A stretch of DNA of 64,000 nt, from assembly GCA_030762175.1 (NCBI GenBank), contig CM060842.1:68143001-68207000 (forward strand), read 5' to 3'. Under the pieces are notes generated by a model. It had not been told where the DNA came from and did no database searches. It saw nothing but the letters and a program-made list of their open reading frames with translations. This DNA comes from Metallyticus violacea. Its lineage: Eukaryota > Arthropoda > Insecta > Mantodea > Metallyticidae. This document shows positions 1 to 13,199 of the stretch, in pieces. A program made the position numbers and the translations under genes. Each line of letters starts with the position of its first letter. Within the stretch, counting starts at the first letter, position 1.

Positions 1-932
1 AGTTGGCGCACAAGGCACCCGAGTAAAAACAAAATCGCAAGTCTGCGTGCTAATAGTGCGCTTCTGGACCGCAGAAGAAGCCACAGCGCTGTATGTCCCG
101 GTTTTTGGCAACACGGGCAGGCGAGATTGGAATCGCTTCCGCGCTTCACTGAATGTAAGTTTCTCTTTAACCCTGATCTCCTGGATAGAGCGTTCATCGC
201 GAAATCGAGGACAATCGCGGGACGAAGCCGGATGGTCACCTTGACAGTTCACGCAAACAGGGGCAGTTGCACAAGCTCCCTCGTGACTTTCAGTACCACA
301 GGTTGCACAGATCGACTTTGCACTCTTGACGACACGCGAGTATGGCCAAAACGTTGGCATTGGAAGCATTGCATGGGACTGGGAATATATTGGCGAACCT
401 CAATTGCCTCATATCCAGCTTTGATTCTCTGTGGTAACTCAACCCGGTTGAAGGTGAGGAAGAGAGTACGGGTGGGCTGTGTTTCACCTTCCTTCCTAGC
501 CTGTACACGATAGACCGATATGACTCCCTGGTCTTCCAGACAACTCTGGATCTCCGAGTCGGACATCCCGTCTAACACAGTCGTAGTAATAACTCCTCGC
601 GACGAATTTAAAGTTCTATGTGGCTCTACACGGATCGGATACCCGTGGAGAATTGTCGCCTTGAGCAATGAGTTAGTTTGCGCTATTCCAAGTGTCTCTA
701 CCAAAAGAGAACCATTACGGAGACGTGTACATGTCTTGACTGGTCCAGAAATGCCATCAATACCTTTCTGAATCACAAACGGATTTATTTTGCTAAATGA
801 CTGGCCATCCTCCGTACGACTAATTACCAAGAAACGAGCAAAGGGCTGCTCGGTCACTTCCTTTACATCCACTCTTTTTCGTTTAATATGAAAATTATTT
901 TCATGTACTATAGCGCATTCATCCTCCACCAT
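1..932 (-). pseudogene. LINE ORF1 (gag-like, Jockey/R1-type), frameshifted and cut by window edge
   Basis: The minus strand encodes the nucleic-acid-binding gag-like protein of a non-LTR retrotransposon, which coats element RNA. It starts at the ATG at 930-932. A CCHC zinc knuckle (CFQC...H) is reached near 350. A single frame change near 330-345 follows; in the second frame two more knuckles can be read (CATCGTESHEGAC and CVNCQGDHPASSRDC), running on past the window start. Three consecutive knuckles are typical of ORF1 of Jockey, I and R1 clade elements. The fourth ligand of knuckle 1 is displaced by the frameshift. The reverse transcriptase would lie before base 1. Family level is confident; exact clade is not. 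Confidence 0.75.
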
Positions 933-1420
933 TACACCTGTCTCCGATGGCAGGCTGCTTCCTGGGTGCCACCCCGGCTTAGGTTAGTTGCCCTGGGCTG
1001 GACAAGGTAACCTCAGGGTCACACCTTCCTGGTTATAGACAAAGGGACCCAATCGCCTGCAGGAAGTTTACAGCGCGTGTAATGGCCCCTCCCCGGGCCT
1101 GGCCTTTACCAGGGGATACGCTCTTGCCCTACATGATGGCCCAGTGCTGGGGGTCACGCTATTACCCAGTCACATTTTAACCGTGTCAAACACGGGGGCA
1201 TCCATCAGACTAAAAGCAGGGAGGTATAAAAGATAAAAGTAAAATGGAGGCAAAATAAAAAGGAGTCAAACGCGCTAAGCGCGGACCTGAGGGAGCAGCT
1301 CGGGTGCCTCGGGGTTCGCTACGCCCGTACCCAATAAATTGGGCCCCTGAGGGCCTCGCCGCATCAATTGGCTTCTTTCTATAATCGGGGCGTTTTGCTA
1401 GAGTATTCGATGTCATCTAT
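933..1420 (-). mobile_element. Probable 5' untranslated region of the same LINE
   Basis: The sequence upstream of the gag start is GC-rich compared with its surroundings and resembles the structured leader of arthropod LINEs, with no open frame of its own apart from a 68-codon stretch at 1210-1416 that looks fortuitous. The abrupt return to AT-rich DNA after about 1420 suggests the 5' end of the insertion. No target duplication can be checked because the other end is outside the window. Confidence 0.4.
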
Positions 1421-4228
1421 TTTCATAAAAGCTGCAGTTGGAATGTAGGCAAAATTGTATTATCTGTAGTCTTGGTAAAGAAAGTAACTGGCGGGAGATA
1501 AGGAAGAAATTGGTACAACAGTTTTGTTTTAATGAATGCTGCGCGTTTAGTCTTTTTACCTGCTGACGTTAAATTTAGAGCTGTATGATAGTTCTTTGTA
1601 CAGATGGGAATGTAGGCTTCAGTTTCTGACAGAGGCATAGAAAAGCTTACTCTTTATGTCCAGGTTTCAAGCAGCCTTCTATCCAAATGTACTTGAGTTT
1701 CATGCCAAATTTCCTGCATGGTAGACGCGAGTAGACATAGGGCTGATCACAGCAACCCTGAGAATAGAAGATAGCTTATCATGGTCTCATATATGGCAAT
1801 GTTTGTTTCAAGTCACTCTACCACGTTTAATTTACATAGAAACTGGGTACGTTAAGACCCTAAAAGATGAAACTTGTTACGACCAACATCGCATTTTCTT
1901 AAAGTTCCGCAGGAGACACAGCACTACAGCAAGAGCTGAACTAACTACTGCCTGGTGATGAGAAGAAGGCAAGAGAGAGGAATGTGCTACATAAACAGTT
2001 TTTACCGTCCTCAATATGTTCATGAACTATAGTGCCGATAATAATACACAGTGTTGTCAGACACTCGCCCATAGTTAGAAGTGCAAAAGACGTGTAATAT
2101 TTCAGTCTGAGAGATCCTCATTCATGTGGCAGCATGGGTATCCCACATATATTCATAAACAGTTCAAGCCCCCTTCGCACTTCGCCAGTTCTGATTGCCA
2201 GACTGTACAACGAACTGAATCACAGTAACGCAAATAGGCACTTCTACAGGTATGTCATCTGTACAAAAATTAATAAAAGTAATAGTAGAATCTGGTGTGC
2301 AAGCAAATGAACACAAAAATGTCCCTAGAAGCTAAACATAAAGTTAGTAAACTATAGGCTACACAAAAGACATTTATTTCACGACAGACTTTTCGTTAAC
2401 TGAAGGATAGAAGAAAGACGCAGCAGCGAAGAAATAGAAGGTCGTCAATTCATGTAAAATAAATCAGAGAATCTCAATGAACATAAAAATCAGAAGGGTG
2501 CTAGTTACCACGCACTAAAGGTCATTTTTGCAGAAAAAAAAAAGAACTCATTTCGTAGAATAAGCCTCAATTTCCACAGATTTGGACACCACAGAAAATG
2601 TTTTGAGCATTACATAAGGGCAAAATTTGACAACATGGCCAAAAGAAATCTAATTTTATCACTATACCGGTAGACTTACTACTTGTAACTTATACTAAGC
2701 AGTGATCAATCGCATATACAGAGATATGTATACATCCAGTGATGGCTGTGACTTTTGCTGATCTGGAACATTTAAAGTCAATGCATCAATCCCAGCTTTC
2801 TAGACCGGCTCACTACTTCTTTGATAAAGTATGTATAACACAATTGTATACAAGAGTCAAGGTCATTAATCGATTCTTTAGGAAAATAAAATCTCAGGAG
2901 TTCCGAGAATTGTCCGGCGGGTGTTTTTAGGTCTAGATTTTTGCATATTTAATTGTGAAGGGTACATTCTGCATGTAATAAAGGAAAATATAAAAAGGAT
3001 TTTGAAGCATTGTTTTGCATTAGGTTTATTTGAAGATGATTGTAACAAACATTATATACATTTACTCTTTCATTTACAAAACATAATATGAAATTTGCAA
3101 CTTTTAAATTTTGTAGCTTTGACGTTGATAGAACCGCTTTTAAGTGAAACACTCAGTAGATATAATACACAACATATTTTGCTTTTGTTTTTAGTGATTA
3201 ATAAATTTATAATAACACGAGGTAGTGAAAATACCCAAATTAACATATTTTAGATTCAAATAAAGAATATTTTGCATGCAATTAATATTTTTATATTTTT
3301 TATATTCATAACAAATATTACACTACAACGTGGCATAAAATTAGATTGTTATTATAATTATTAACATTTAGCTGAGAAGGAAATACTATTTATGCTCTGC
3401 GTTCACTTCAGACGAAACCAACAATTTATTAATTATTAAAAATGTCTACCTATGTTTTCAAAACAATGTTGCATCACAAGCGTCTGGCGAGAGTAAAGCT
3501 GTAACCTAGATTTACACGCTGTGATATTCAATGCAGTCTAGGGGATGAAAATGTGCGCCCTGAGCTGTTGTGCAATTGCATCATACGCGCGGTACGTTCC
3601 TTGGAGGTGGAGGTTCTATTCCTACCTGAACAGAACCCTATATAGGGGGCGAATTAATAGGAGACGGGAGAGAAGCTAAGTGCTCTTAGAACACAAAGTG
3701 CTGTTAGTAACATTTAATAAGCTAGGCAATAGAAACATGCGTGCGCACACAACAACCATCTTTCTGGTCTACCAAGATTAAAGATTTCATTGCTTACAGA
3801 TGAAAGGGCTTCAATGTTACTGTAAAAATTGGGGAAAAGTTCGGAAGCACATGTTAGAAGCAGTTACAATACAGAAATATTCGTATTTGTATCTACATTT
3901 CTTGCCCATTCGAGTCCTTTATGTCTAAATGGATTTTTTAAATTATGTTTTTGATTACCGCTGCTACACAGAACCTTTTTCTAGACAATATAAAGGAAAC
4001 AACACATTGTTCACTGTTAAAGTTCTTGCCTTTTAAGTGAATAATGCGCCTTATCACATAGTCACATTAGGGTATTATTTGTTTAATAATCTTGTGCATA
4101 GTTGTAACTTCACCATTAGTATGCGTCTTGCTAATACATTGAGATTATTTGAACTATGGACCGTCTGAGTGCGGCTGCTTACTGCACAACATTAACAACA
4201 ATAAGAACTAAACAGTGTCATAAGGAAA
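1421..4228. other. AT-rich intergenic or intronic DNA, nothing recognised
   Basis: No coding region, RNA gene or familiar repeat could be supported in either strand. Short ORFs here have no recognisable composition or motif. A short moderately GC-rich patch at 3540-3690 may be an old repeat remnant. Confidence 0.5.
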
Positions 4229-4680
4229 GTTTAAAAGTATGCCGTACGAAATTTCTGTATTTCATCTAACTTTTCTTCCGTAAGAACATGGCGTAATGTT
4301 TCTTGTCACTGGCCGGTCCTATCTCTAGAAACTTTTTAACAAGTTGGCAAACAGTTTCTCCATCTGGAATACGATTGCTAGGGTATTTTCTTGCGATCCG
4401 CCCCACCACTACTCTGCCAGAACCTGTTTTCACATATGTATAGTACATAAAATCCGTATTTTAATACTATATTTATGTATTGGCATAAATAACGCATTGG
4501 CACAAAATGTGCACACTGTGGAAGCGCTTAGTAGCATATGAACACACAACCGCTCGCTGACAAAGCCCCTCTCAAAAACTACAAGCTCCTACCTGCACAT
4601 GGGTTATACGACGTTGACGACTGATTGCCCCTAGCACGCAGTCGCGCTCTGCCGGCCATAAACTCAAATAACCTCACTTA
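4229..4680 (-). mobile_element. DNA transposon remnant (helix-turn-helix of an insect DDE transposase)
   Basis: On the minus strand a 60-codon piece reads ARKYPSNRIPDGETVCQLVK and continues with TEEKLDEIQKF in a neighbouring frame. This is the pattern of the DNA-binding region of a widespread insect mariner/IS630-type transposase family. The following 200 bases (4450-4680) share stretches such as ACCTGCAC(A/G)TG(G/C)GTTATA and ACTCAAATAA(C/G)CTCACT with 56,430-56,640, showing that both are copies of one family. Confidence 0.5.
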
Positions 4681-5784
4681 TTCCGTCCTTTGTTTTTACA
4701 TATGCGTTTCAATAATAAGTGCAACAAATGAAACAAACTACTTTAGAAATGTATGAATTCTTTAATGACAACTTCTGTACCAATAAAGGCAGTGGAGTTT
4801 CGCTGCAGAGAACATCGCACATCGGAAGCTCCGCAATTACAATAGAATGGGTAACAATAGAATAATGGAGGGATGAACAGAAAGAACTGCCCAGATATAA
4901 TTTTGTTCGTCACTGTTGTCACACACGACATTTGAAATCGAACCTGTGTCATCTTGGCATTCGGATAGAACGCTGTCTGGCTCAAAAAAGAAACATTTCT
5001 ATGAAATATTAGGTTTATTTGGTTCACTACTATGCTAAGTCAGAACATTTAATTGTGAAATTAAGGCAATTTCTCCCACCCCCTCCAAAAAGAAAATTTA
5101 AACTAGGAGAATCTATAACATCATTGAAACATTTAAGAATATGCGAGGTTTAATATACCATCGCATATGACGATGAAAGAGCCCTACGGCACCACAGTCT
5201 CACCAGCTTGCCATCAGCAGACACATAATTAGAACCATAAACTCAGGTTTACAAGGAGGCAAATGTGAAAAATGCGATCATAAAAATAATAGATTTAAAG
5301 TGGAAGCGGAAAGAAAAGAAGAGATTTTAGTGGAATTAAGTCGGGAAAACGCGATGAAAATACCATAAATAATTGCAACATATAAACCAAACATGCTCCT
5401 TCCAGAATTCCAGTACTTTAGCCAAATGAACTTAAAAGTGTGGTTTGGTTTATTGGCATGGATCTTAAACTTTCTGAACCATATTCAAGCATTTCAAATG
5501 ATAAACTTGTATTAAGATACTCAGACACGTGTTGTCGCCTTCATAGTTCATCAAGGAAGTTCCTCTGTAGAAAAAAAAATTTTTTTCTATGCCAAGTATG
5601 CGATATAATGACACGTTTGAGTTTTTAAATGCAGACCTACTGTTTGGGCGCTTCTTGATAGGCCTAAACTTTCTGTAACCGGGCCCGCCCTTCATAATAA
5701 AGAATATCAAAGTGATTTTGGAATTCTAAATGCTTTTATTCATCAGAAAAATTAGAACCTAATGCTTATTTCATTAACTCTTAC
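4681..5784. other. AT-rich DNA flanking the receptor exon, nothing recognised
   Basis: Probably intron of the receptor gene. A short minus-strand ORF (4743-5027) has no recognisable domain. No further receptor exon could be identified here by eye. Confidence 0.4.
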
Positions 5785-5946
5785 CTTTTTTTGACGTTCT
5801 GAAACTATCGTCCCGAGGAACATACTGAATGTCGTACACAAGAGTTGTGTTGGGAAGTAGGTCTTTGTCCTTGTTGATGCGGTAGACGGCGTACTTGAAG
5901 GCTAGCTCAGCGCTGCTGTCCTTCTGGTCCTCCGTGAAGATGGCCC
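5785..5946 (-). CDS. Host exon: kainate-type ionotropic glutamate receptor, start of ligand-binding-like (ANF receptor) N-terminal domain
   Basis: Read on the minus strand, a 162-nt block gives about 53 residues including GAIFTEDQKDSSAELAFKYA, RINKDKDLLPNTTLVYDIQ and VPRDDSFRTSKK. This is the beginning of the amino-terminal domain of animal kainate receptors (GRIK/GluRII type), ligand-gated cation channels at synapses. Consensus splice sites bound it: acceptor TTCCAG just before base 5946 and donor GGTAAGAG after 5785; both junctions are phase 1. It has no stops, and its CpG and GC content exceed the flanks, as expected for a selected exon. The neighbouring exons were not found, so introns are long, and the paralogue cannot be decided. 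Confidence 0.82.
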
Positions 5947-5984
5947 CTGGAACGAGAGAAGTGTCATCACTTTATTGTTTTTTG

Positions 5985-6222
5985 ATTTGGTTTCTTTATG
6001 GACGCTCTTTAGCATTTCATGTCGTCAGCGTTAAAGGGACGATAACTTTTGCTCAGAGGCCTCTTCTTTCAGGCTTGAGGTTCTTGCCGTAAATGTACGA
6101 CACGAGACCCACGGCTTTACTTCCCTTCCGAAGGAAACCATACTTATGCCCGAAAAAATCCATCGACCCTGGCCTTGGGTCTACGAGGCAAGTATGGCTA
6201 CCATTAGACCACCAGGACCGAC
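5985..6222 (-). repeat. SINE family A, copy 1 (partly deleted)
   Basis: Minus-strand copy of a tRNA-derived SINE. Signature pieces are the tRNA-like head (GGTCCTGGTGGTCTAATGGT when reversed), the CTTCCGAAGG-type central hairpin and the tail with GAGCGTCCATAAA. The B-box portion of the head is deleted relative to copies at 6540, 49,019 and 52,216. Confidence 0.75.
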
Positions 6223-6539
6223 TACTTCATTGCTGATACCAGAGGAATGTATTAAGCAAAATATTACATAATAACTGGTTTATCTCTGCGTTAATGGTGT
6301 TGATTTTTATCTGCAAGGAAGGCAAAATGTTGATATTTGTAGATATTAGTAGTTGGTCTCCTATACCCCGGTCTCTAGGATCTTTTGCACATCTACTTTC
6401 CTTAGTCTTACAGCAGCCTGGCATGTTTCTAGCAGGACTTCCTTATGTTACATACAAATTGTATTAAAACTTGAATAAAGGCTGATGATAATATTTGATA
6501 TATTGTTGGCTAAGAGTAAAGAGTCTTATCTTTTTTTTT

Positions 6540-6833
6540 GGAATGAATTATTTATGGACGCTCTTTAACAGCTCAGGTCATCAGCGTCCCATTCAATTCA
6601 GGGCGTGAAACGGCCGACAAATTTTGCTCAGAGGCCTCTCTTTCAGGCTTGAGGTTCTTTTTCGTACCGTAAATGTACGACACGGGACTCACGACTTTAC
6701 TTCCCTTCCGAAGGAAGCCATACATAGGATTTTTACGCCCCGAAAAAAATCCATCGGTCTTGGCCGGGTTCGAACCCGCGATCTTGGGTTTAGGAGGCAA
6801 GTATGGTAATTACTACACCACCAGGTCCGACAA
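6540..6833 (-). repeat. SINE family A, copy 2 (near full length)
   Basis: Minus-strand tRNA-derived SINE with an intact B box (GGTTCGAAC) and A-box region, central palindrome and AT-rich tail. It is over 80% similar by eye to the copies at 49,019 and 52,216. The short ORFs that overlap it on both strands are repeat sequence, not genes. Confidence 0.85.
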
Positions 6834-6899
6834 GAGTCTGTCGACTAGGAAGATCATGTAACGATGTCTTAATAGTAAAGAAAATATGGGAAAAAGAAA

Positions 6900-7850
6900 A
6901 GAATTTATTTTACTGAGGTTCATTATATTTATTGACTTATAGAAAGCCTTCGATGAGGTGAACAGACTGAAATTGTTGGAAATAATTGAAAAAGAGGTCA
7001 TGCAAATCACGTAATAAAATTAATTCAAATCCTTTATAATGAAACCCAAATTTGTCATTAAAGTAGGTAAATGAAGTAATATATCAGAGAGTTAGATAAG
7101 GGTGTAATTCATCACCTCCCTTCGCAAAAGTCAAGTAAAATTAGCATGAAAAATATAAAATTAAATTTTAAATAACCTAGTTTTTGAATACAATTTAGCA
7201 ATATTACAGAATAAAGAAAACACATTGCAAAAGATATCCTACGTCAAATATGCAAACTATAAACTCTTAAAATATCCTTAGCTGAAACAAAAGTAATGGC
7301 ATTCCCTTAACTTTCAAAATAATGAAGACCAAATAGTAGAACAGGCGTCTCTTTTCAGATATTTCATCTGCGATATTAGCTATAACTATGATGAAGATGC
7401 AGACCACAAAATTAAAAAATTACGTCATTTTCGGGGCAGATAATTGAACATTGGAGAAAAAGAGTCGTAAAGAAACAAAACTAAAATTACAAAGCTATGA
7501 CTAATACTGTTCTTTTATATGGAAGTGAATCCTAGGTTAAGAACTAAAAGAGGTGACAATGAACTGCAAACAGCCGAAATATGAGAACCCGAATAAAAAT
7601 AATGATATTCCAGAATTCAGTACATTGAATGTTGTAATTAAAGGATATAGAGAAAAGTGCAAAATGCATCTGGACAACATGTATATTTAGGGATCACCAA
7701 AGAAATTTTAAATTGTAAGCCAAAGGGATATATATGTAACACTGCAAAATCTTGAAGAAAGAGCGAGAAATATTCCAGAAAGATGTAGCAAAAGCAACTA
7801 GGTGATGGCCAATAGACAATAGTGAACTTATTCTAAAATATAATAAACAG
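6900..7850 (+). pseudogene. Degenerate LINE reverse transcriptase
   Basis: Plus-strand translation in shifting frames retains reverse-transcriptase landmarks: a FIDL-KAFDEVNRLKLLEII block (palm entrance, near 6925), an LDKGV-type block near 7095 where most elements have RQGC, then AETKVMAF and YDEDADHKIKKF blocks near 7290-7420 and LLYGSES near 7515. Many stops and indels show an old, dead insertion. The order and motifs fit the abundant RTE/BovB-like arthropod LINEs, also seen at 41.2-42.0 kb and 51.8 kb. Confidence 0.6.
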
Positions 7851-8138
7851 TTTAAATCTTTTGTAAACAGTATAAATTTTGACAGTTTTCAAATTAACAC
7901 AAATTGACCAATAGGATAGAAAATGTGATGACTGAGAATGATAATGTAAAAGCATTCATATATAACCAATTTAGGTAATCTTCAAAATATGATTAGGTTA
8001 GAATAAGAATGAAACAATGTTCAAAAATAGTATTAAGGATAACATGTAACAATGAAATTATAGCAATGCATGTAGTATAACTAATTATAGTAATGGAGCA
8101 TGCAGTAAATAAAGAAGATAAAAAAACACACACACACG

Positions 8139-8144
<6 letters not shown>

Positions 8145-8192
<48 letters not shown>
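8145..8192. repeat. (CT)n microsatellite
   Basis: Twenty-four consecutive CT dinucleotides, preceded by a short (CA)n run. Confidence 0.97.
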
Positions 8193-8195
<3 letters not shown>

Positions 8196-10800
8196 CAGAA
8201 AAGAAAAGTAAAAATTGTCTAAACCCAGGAGTGCAGAAGAAGACTTGGGCTTTGAGAGTTACTTGAAAGTCCGCCGGAGCTGAGAAAATTAATTCCAATA
8301 TTAGCTAAGCTTTCACATTCTGTTAGAATATGATAAGTTCCATAATTTGTCTATGAAGTCGCAAAGTTGTGGAATTCAGTGGGATATATTTTTAAAAATG
8401 GTCCTAATATCCCTGTCTAAGAGCAGATTATTAGATCCACGTTTATTCTAAAATAGTCTAACGCCTTTTGAGTGCTTGCTTGCTTCCTTTCTTCCTTCTA
8501 TACATTTCCAGGACATTTTATGTTTTAAAGCTATCCATTCCTTTACAACCTGTCTTATCAAGTGTCACAAGAAATACCAACAGTTGGTTCTGGTCCAATT
8601 GGTGAGTTCAGAGATCTTGTTAACCAAACGGTGATGTTCCATTATCCTGAAACAGGACTTGTTCTAGCATCGACGTGAACTTAAAATACTTGATTCATTA
8701 GTACATACACTAGCAATTTTCAGACAAACTTAGACTTGGCAATAGCAGATTGAAATCTTTATTTATAGCCCTATTTAATAACTTGCCATGTATTAGCCAG
8801 CCAAAATTGGGAATATTTTGACTTGAAAAACAGGTGAATAATTATACTAAACTGAAGTTTCTTTTTGAACAAATATAAATCAATACGTGCTCCATAATCG
8901 GTTTTGGAGTCATCTATGTTAGAAATTACTACTTTATTTAAATTAAGAGTAACTTTAGATAATCATTAACTTGTCTTTTAAAATGACGTTAAATCAACCC
9001 TCCTACAGAATGAAATAATCATATGCTACGTCATGTTAGGAATGACGCACACACAGTTGGATTCAGTCAATTTGTTTCACCCAATCCTCTCCCCGGTTAT
9101 CAGTCATTTCAGACCTGAGCTGTCTCACTTTCAACATAAATTTACCTAAACTCTCTTCTCCTTCCTAGCATGCCAGCAGAGCCCAAAAGGACAATTTCAC
9201 TCGTAAAGAAGTGTGGTAGATACTTTTCCCTCCATTTTTTTCTACCTTTACATTCAATCAGCATGTCTCCTCAAAGGTGGGACAAATTCTCCGCTCATAG
9301 TGTCGGTGAAGTTAATCATCGGTCATGCGCTTAGTATGAGCCACGAGAGCCGCTGTCTAGTGAGTTTAGCCCCTGTTTTGATGTATGCTCCCTCTACTAT
9401 TTGGATTTTAGCCCCGATCGTACTTTGAGCGAAATCATCTCTCTGCGTTGTGCAATTGTCTGCGCCTTTCCATATCCCTCAACCGGTTCTTACTCTTCCT
9501 CCATGTATTCTTTCTATTCTCCTGACCCGCCATTCAAATGGATCCCAGCCCTATTGTTTCCAGTCCCTTTCTTAATTTGGATGGCTTGCATTCCCAGCTA
9601 TTCATTATAGTACAATGCCCGAATTAAAGTTTGGTTTCCATGAATAATACTTTACTACTGTGTTTATACACTCTATGGTCTTACTGTAGGCTCCAAATGT
9701 ATTCTTATTGCCGCAATTTGCTGTGATCCTTCCCATTTCAAAGTTTCCGTTTAGAAAACAAATGGAAACAAACTATGTCTGCAGTTTGTTCCCATTTCAA
9801 AATTTTGCCCCATATGTCATTGTAGATCTTACTTATGGCCCATAGACGGTTTCCAGTAAACATACAGGCATGTCTGGGATTCTGTTATGTAACTGGATAG
9901 TTTCTATTGCTTTCACTCCTGCATTGTGCTTTGTCAAGTCAGTATACTTCATCCGTCTTCCCTTCATCTTAAAAGTAATTAAACTTATGAAAGACTTCAG
10001 GTTGTCTAACGCCTGTCCATGTTGCTGCCCTACTACTTACACCATCTGTTCTTGAAAGTCATTGTTTTATTCACATTATCTGATTATATATTCCACATAG
10101 AACTCGTATCCGTCAGAAAGCAACTCCTGTTGGGTGGTGTGAGATTGGCGCTGACTCGTGCAGCATAAGAAACACTACAATATTCCAGTAAGGAACGTTA
10201 CCAGGGAGCAGATCCAGATACCTGTGCTATTTATTCTAGGATACAAGATAGCAAATGATGGGACAGCAGATGTTTCGTCACCTCGGTCACTGAGACTAGG
10301 GAAACAGCGGGCAACCGGGGGCAGCAATACACGAAGAAAGACGCATTTTCCAGATCTTTGGTCCCAGACTCCAGCAGGTCTGCTAGAGCCAAGATATATT
10401 GGTATCACCAGACGATGGCTCGAGGAAATGTCCTAAAATAGGGGAAAAATAAATAAATAAAATAAAAATAAGCTAAGAAATGAAGACCAAAATAAACGTT
10501 TCAACCAAGAGAAATAGTACCTGAGAAAACTGCGTCAGATAAAGTAAGTGAAACAACGTATTATATCTCCTAACTTACATCAATATTCTTCTTTATTATT
10601 ATAAAGTTCTATATACACACTGCAAATATATTTTATGCATAGGTCGTAGACTGTACGTGCTTAAGCATAATACAAAATTAGAAAGAGGAACAAATAAAAC
10701 AAACACTGATAATTAATAAACATTAAAAGTGGACAGAACGATATTTACAGATATGTGAATTGAAACATATTACACATTATTTATAATTACACAAGTCATT
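8193..10800. other. Non-coding DNA, nothing firmly recognised
   Basis: A GC-richer block at 9050-9620 and another at 10,150-10,440 contain short ORFs on the plus strand (for example 9213-9428 and 10,158-10,436), but neither shows a known domain or splice-site framework. They may be fragments of host untranslated regions or old repeats. Confidence 0.35.
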
Positions 10801-10805
10801 GCATT

Positions 10806-11200
10806 CTAACAAGAAAAAAAAATGCTTCTAGCTTGGTGCATTTTTCCTAGGAAAATGCCCATATTCAACCAATTAGTGTGGTTCGTAAACAGATCCCAGC
10901 ATGCCAATCGTCCTCTATTTGCTTGAAAAAGTTTGCAGAGAAAAGCGTTTTCCTTAGGTGTTCCCAGTAGGTACATTCTGCCAGAATATGTACCCATTCC
11001 TCATCCCCTCCACTAAATGGGCAGATTCTCCTACTAGAACTATCTGTTATTTTTTTAACCTTCCACCTGATCTCGCCTTTCTCCCTAGAATGAATATATA
11101 TATATATATATATATATAGGTACATCTCTTTACCCCAGGTTAGTTTAATTTCATTTGATAGGCTCAAGGAGACTTTCGTGTTACATTCTATCATTTCAGT
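10806..11200 (-). pseudogene. LINE C-terminal zinc-binding region fragment
   Basis: The minus strand encodes CPFSGGDEEWVHILAECTYW, the C-x2-C-x8-H-x4-C-type motif at the C-terminus of LINE reverse-transcriptase proteins (R1, LOA and Jockey groups), with the second cysteine replaced by serine. A (TA)n run at 11,093-11,117 interrupts the upstream part. Short and decayed, so the clade is uncertain. Confidence 0.5.
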
Positions 11201-11202
11201 AT

Positions 11203-11250
11203 CCACAGCCTGTGATGCCTCAGCAGTAAAAACAGGCGTTAAACAGTGTT
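11203..11250 (+). repeat. 3' tail fragment of SINE family B
   Basis: Contains CTGTGATGCCTCAGCAGTAAA and GGCGTTAAACA, matching the tail of the full SINE at 17,894-18,183. No tRNA-like head is present. Confidence 0.6.
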
Positions 11251-13195
11251 AAAATCTTGTAAGTGAGCTCTTATTCATTTTTAACTTCAATATTGTAGTC
11301 TAACAAAAGTTTTAACCCAGACTGTTTCAATCCAACATGCTTAAATTTGAATGAGCCAGATATCTGGAAAATAACTGTCCAGCGTTCTGAATAATTTTCT
11401 CATGTGAAATGATGCTTTTGTGTATGCTAGTAACTTGTAATCTCATGCTAATACGTTGATGCTGTTGGGACAACCCTGTAGAATGTAACTAATGACTGTC
11501 ATTGTAAATTGTATGAACAAATGTGGAATTATACATGGGAATGGTTATTTCAACTAGCTGCGTAGGACATTAGTTGGAAAGGGAGAATGAAACTTGAAAA
11601 ATTTAGGTCATGACCATATCCTGAAACGTTCCATACTTTAATTTTTGTAATGGATTTAGGCTATATATATGTATGTATGCATATATACATACAAACATTT
11701 AACAATAAGTAAAGAATATACATAAATAAACTAAAATGTAACAAATGGCTTGAATCACACAAAAATGGAAGTGATCATCCTTTTTTCGTAAAATATACTA
11801 ATATTTTGACTACCTTATTTATAATTTAATTATGCTATAAAATATTTAATAATACAATTTTTGTCCAATTTCTTTGCTAAAGACACAGTATAAAACCCCA
11901 AAGTTTGCCTCAAGGAAGTCTGTGATTTGCTTAGAAAGAACGTAAAACAATGGACTTTGATAAGCTGGATTACAATTGACAGAGGTTTTACTGAGTAAGT
12001 TTATAGCCATTTCAGAGGAGTGTAAATAAACTAAATTAACACTCATTTTTATTGTTTAACAAGAAATGCAAAAACTACTTGATTTACAACGGTATTCCAT
12101 TACACACTACTTCTTGATGCACGCAGGACGTTATTTCATAAAATTAAAAAAAATCATTAATTATTCTTGTATCAAGTAAAGGCTTAGACAAATTCAATGT
12201 GTACGTTTAAGTTGTAAATAGTCTAAAGAGAAGAATAAAAAAAAATTCAGATAATTTGTGTTCTGTGCTTCTTATAAAAGGTCAAAAATTCGCACACAAC
12301 GTTATTTAGGGAGATCTGTATCTATTATCTTGTCCGACACGTGTCTTATTTTGAACATACCTTCTTTAGATGAGCCTTTGTACTTCTTGAAAGCAGTGTC
12401 TTTAAATATGGATTAAAAAAAATAAAACCGAAATTCACCCTTGAGAACTTATAAATGAAACCCTTCACTTCACTCATGAGTAAGTGCAAAACGTCATAGC
12501 CTATATACACATGTCATTCATGAATGCTCCTCTTTATTTGGTTATGATAAACATTTAAATCCAAATAGTTTTTAATGCGGTAATCCATTTAGAGGTCCTT
12601 CGATAAAAGCGTCACACTAGGAAAATTTAATAGCTGTGCCGTTTTCATAAAATTGTAGAGTAGTTCTGTAAATAATTGATATGGATATTCATGTTGGTCG
12701 TTCGAAAATAACCCTTGACATCTGCTATTAAATCACGTGATACCGCATGCATATTTGCTGATAGCTTAACGAAAATGTCGAATTATAGGAAACTTATTAA
12801 TATTCATTTGCTCTGGTAGGCACTCACACCTTCTTTGAAATGCAAATGGCATAAATACTGTTTCCCGTGCTGTCGAAAATCTGTTATATTCTGAAGCTGG
12901 GACATAAAACGCTGGTATACCATCTGTAGGCAAAGTCAATAAATCTCGCTCGGCTACCAATTATATCCTGGAGAGTATGTGGCACTATTTTATAATTTAC
13001 ATCGCGCTATGCCGAGTATTTACATGTTTGTATGGGAGAATGAAATTAATTGCTGGGAAAAAATTTAACATTTATTCTTGGAAATGCCAAGAGCATACTC
13101 ATCGTGCAGTACCTTCTCTATTGTAAAATATCTCCTAAATGCAATTTCAAGATTATAAGTCCTTGTGCAAATTGATATGAACAAATATATTATTC
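11251..13195. other. AT-rich DNA, nothing recognised
   Basis: Only short unsupported ORFs on both strands and homopolymer runs are visible. Confidence 0.5.
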
Positions 13196-13199
13196 TATT

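Noticed and set aside
6573..6861. Overlapping ORFs of 60-75 codons on both strands, and the similar one at 49,088
   Set aside because: They lie entirely inside SINE copies.
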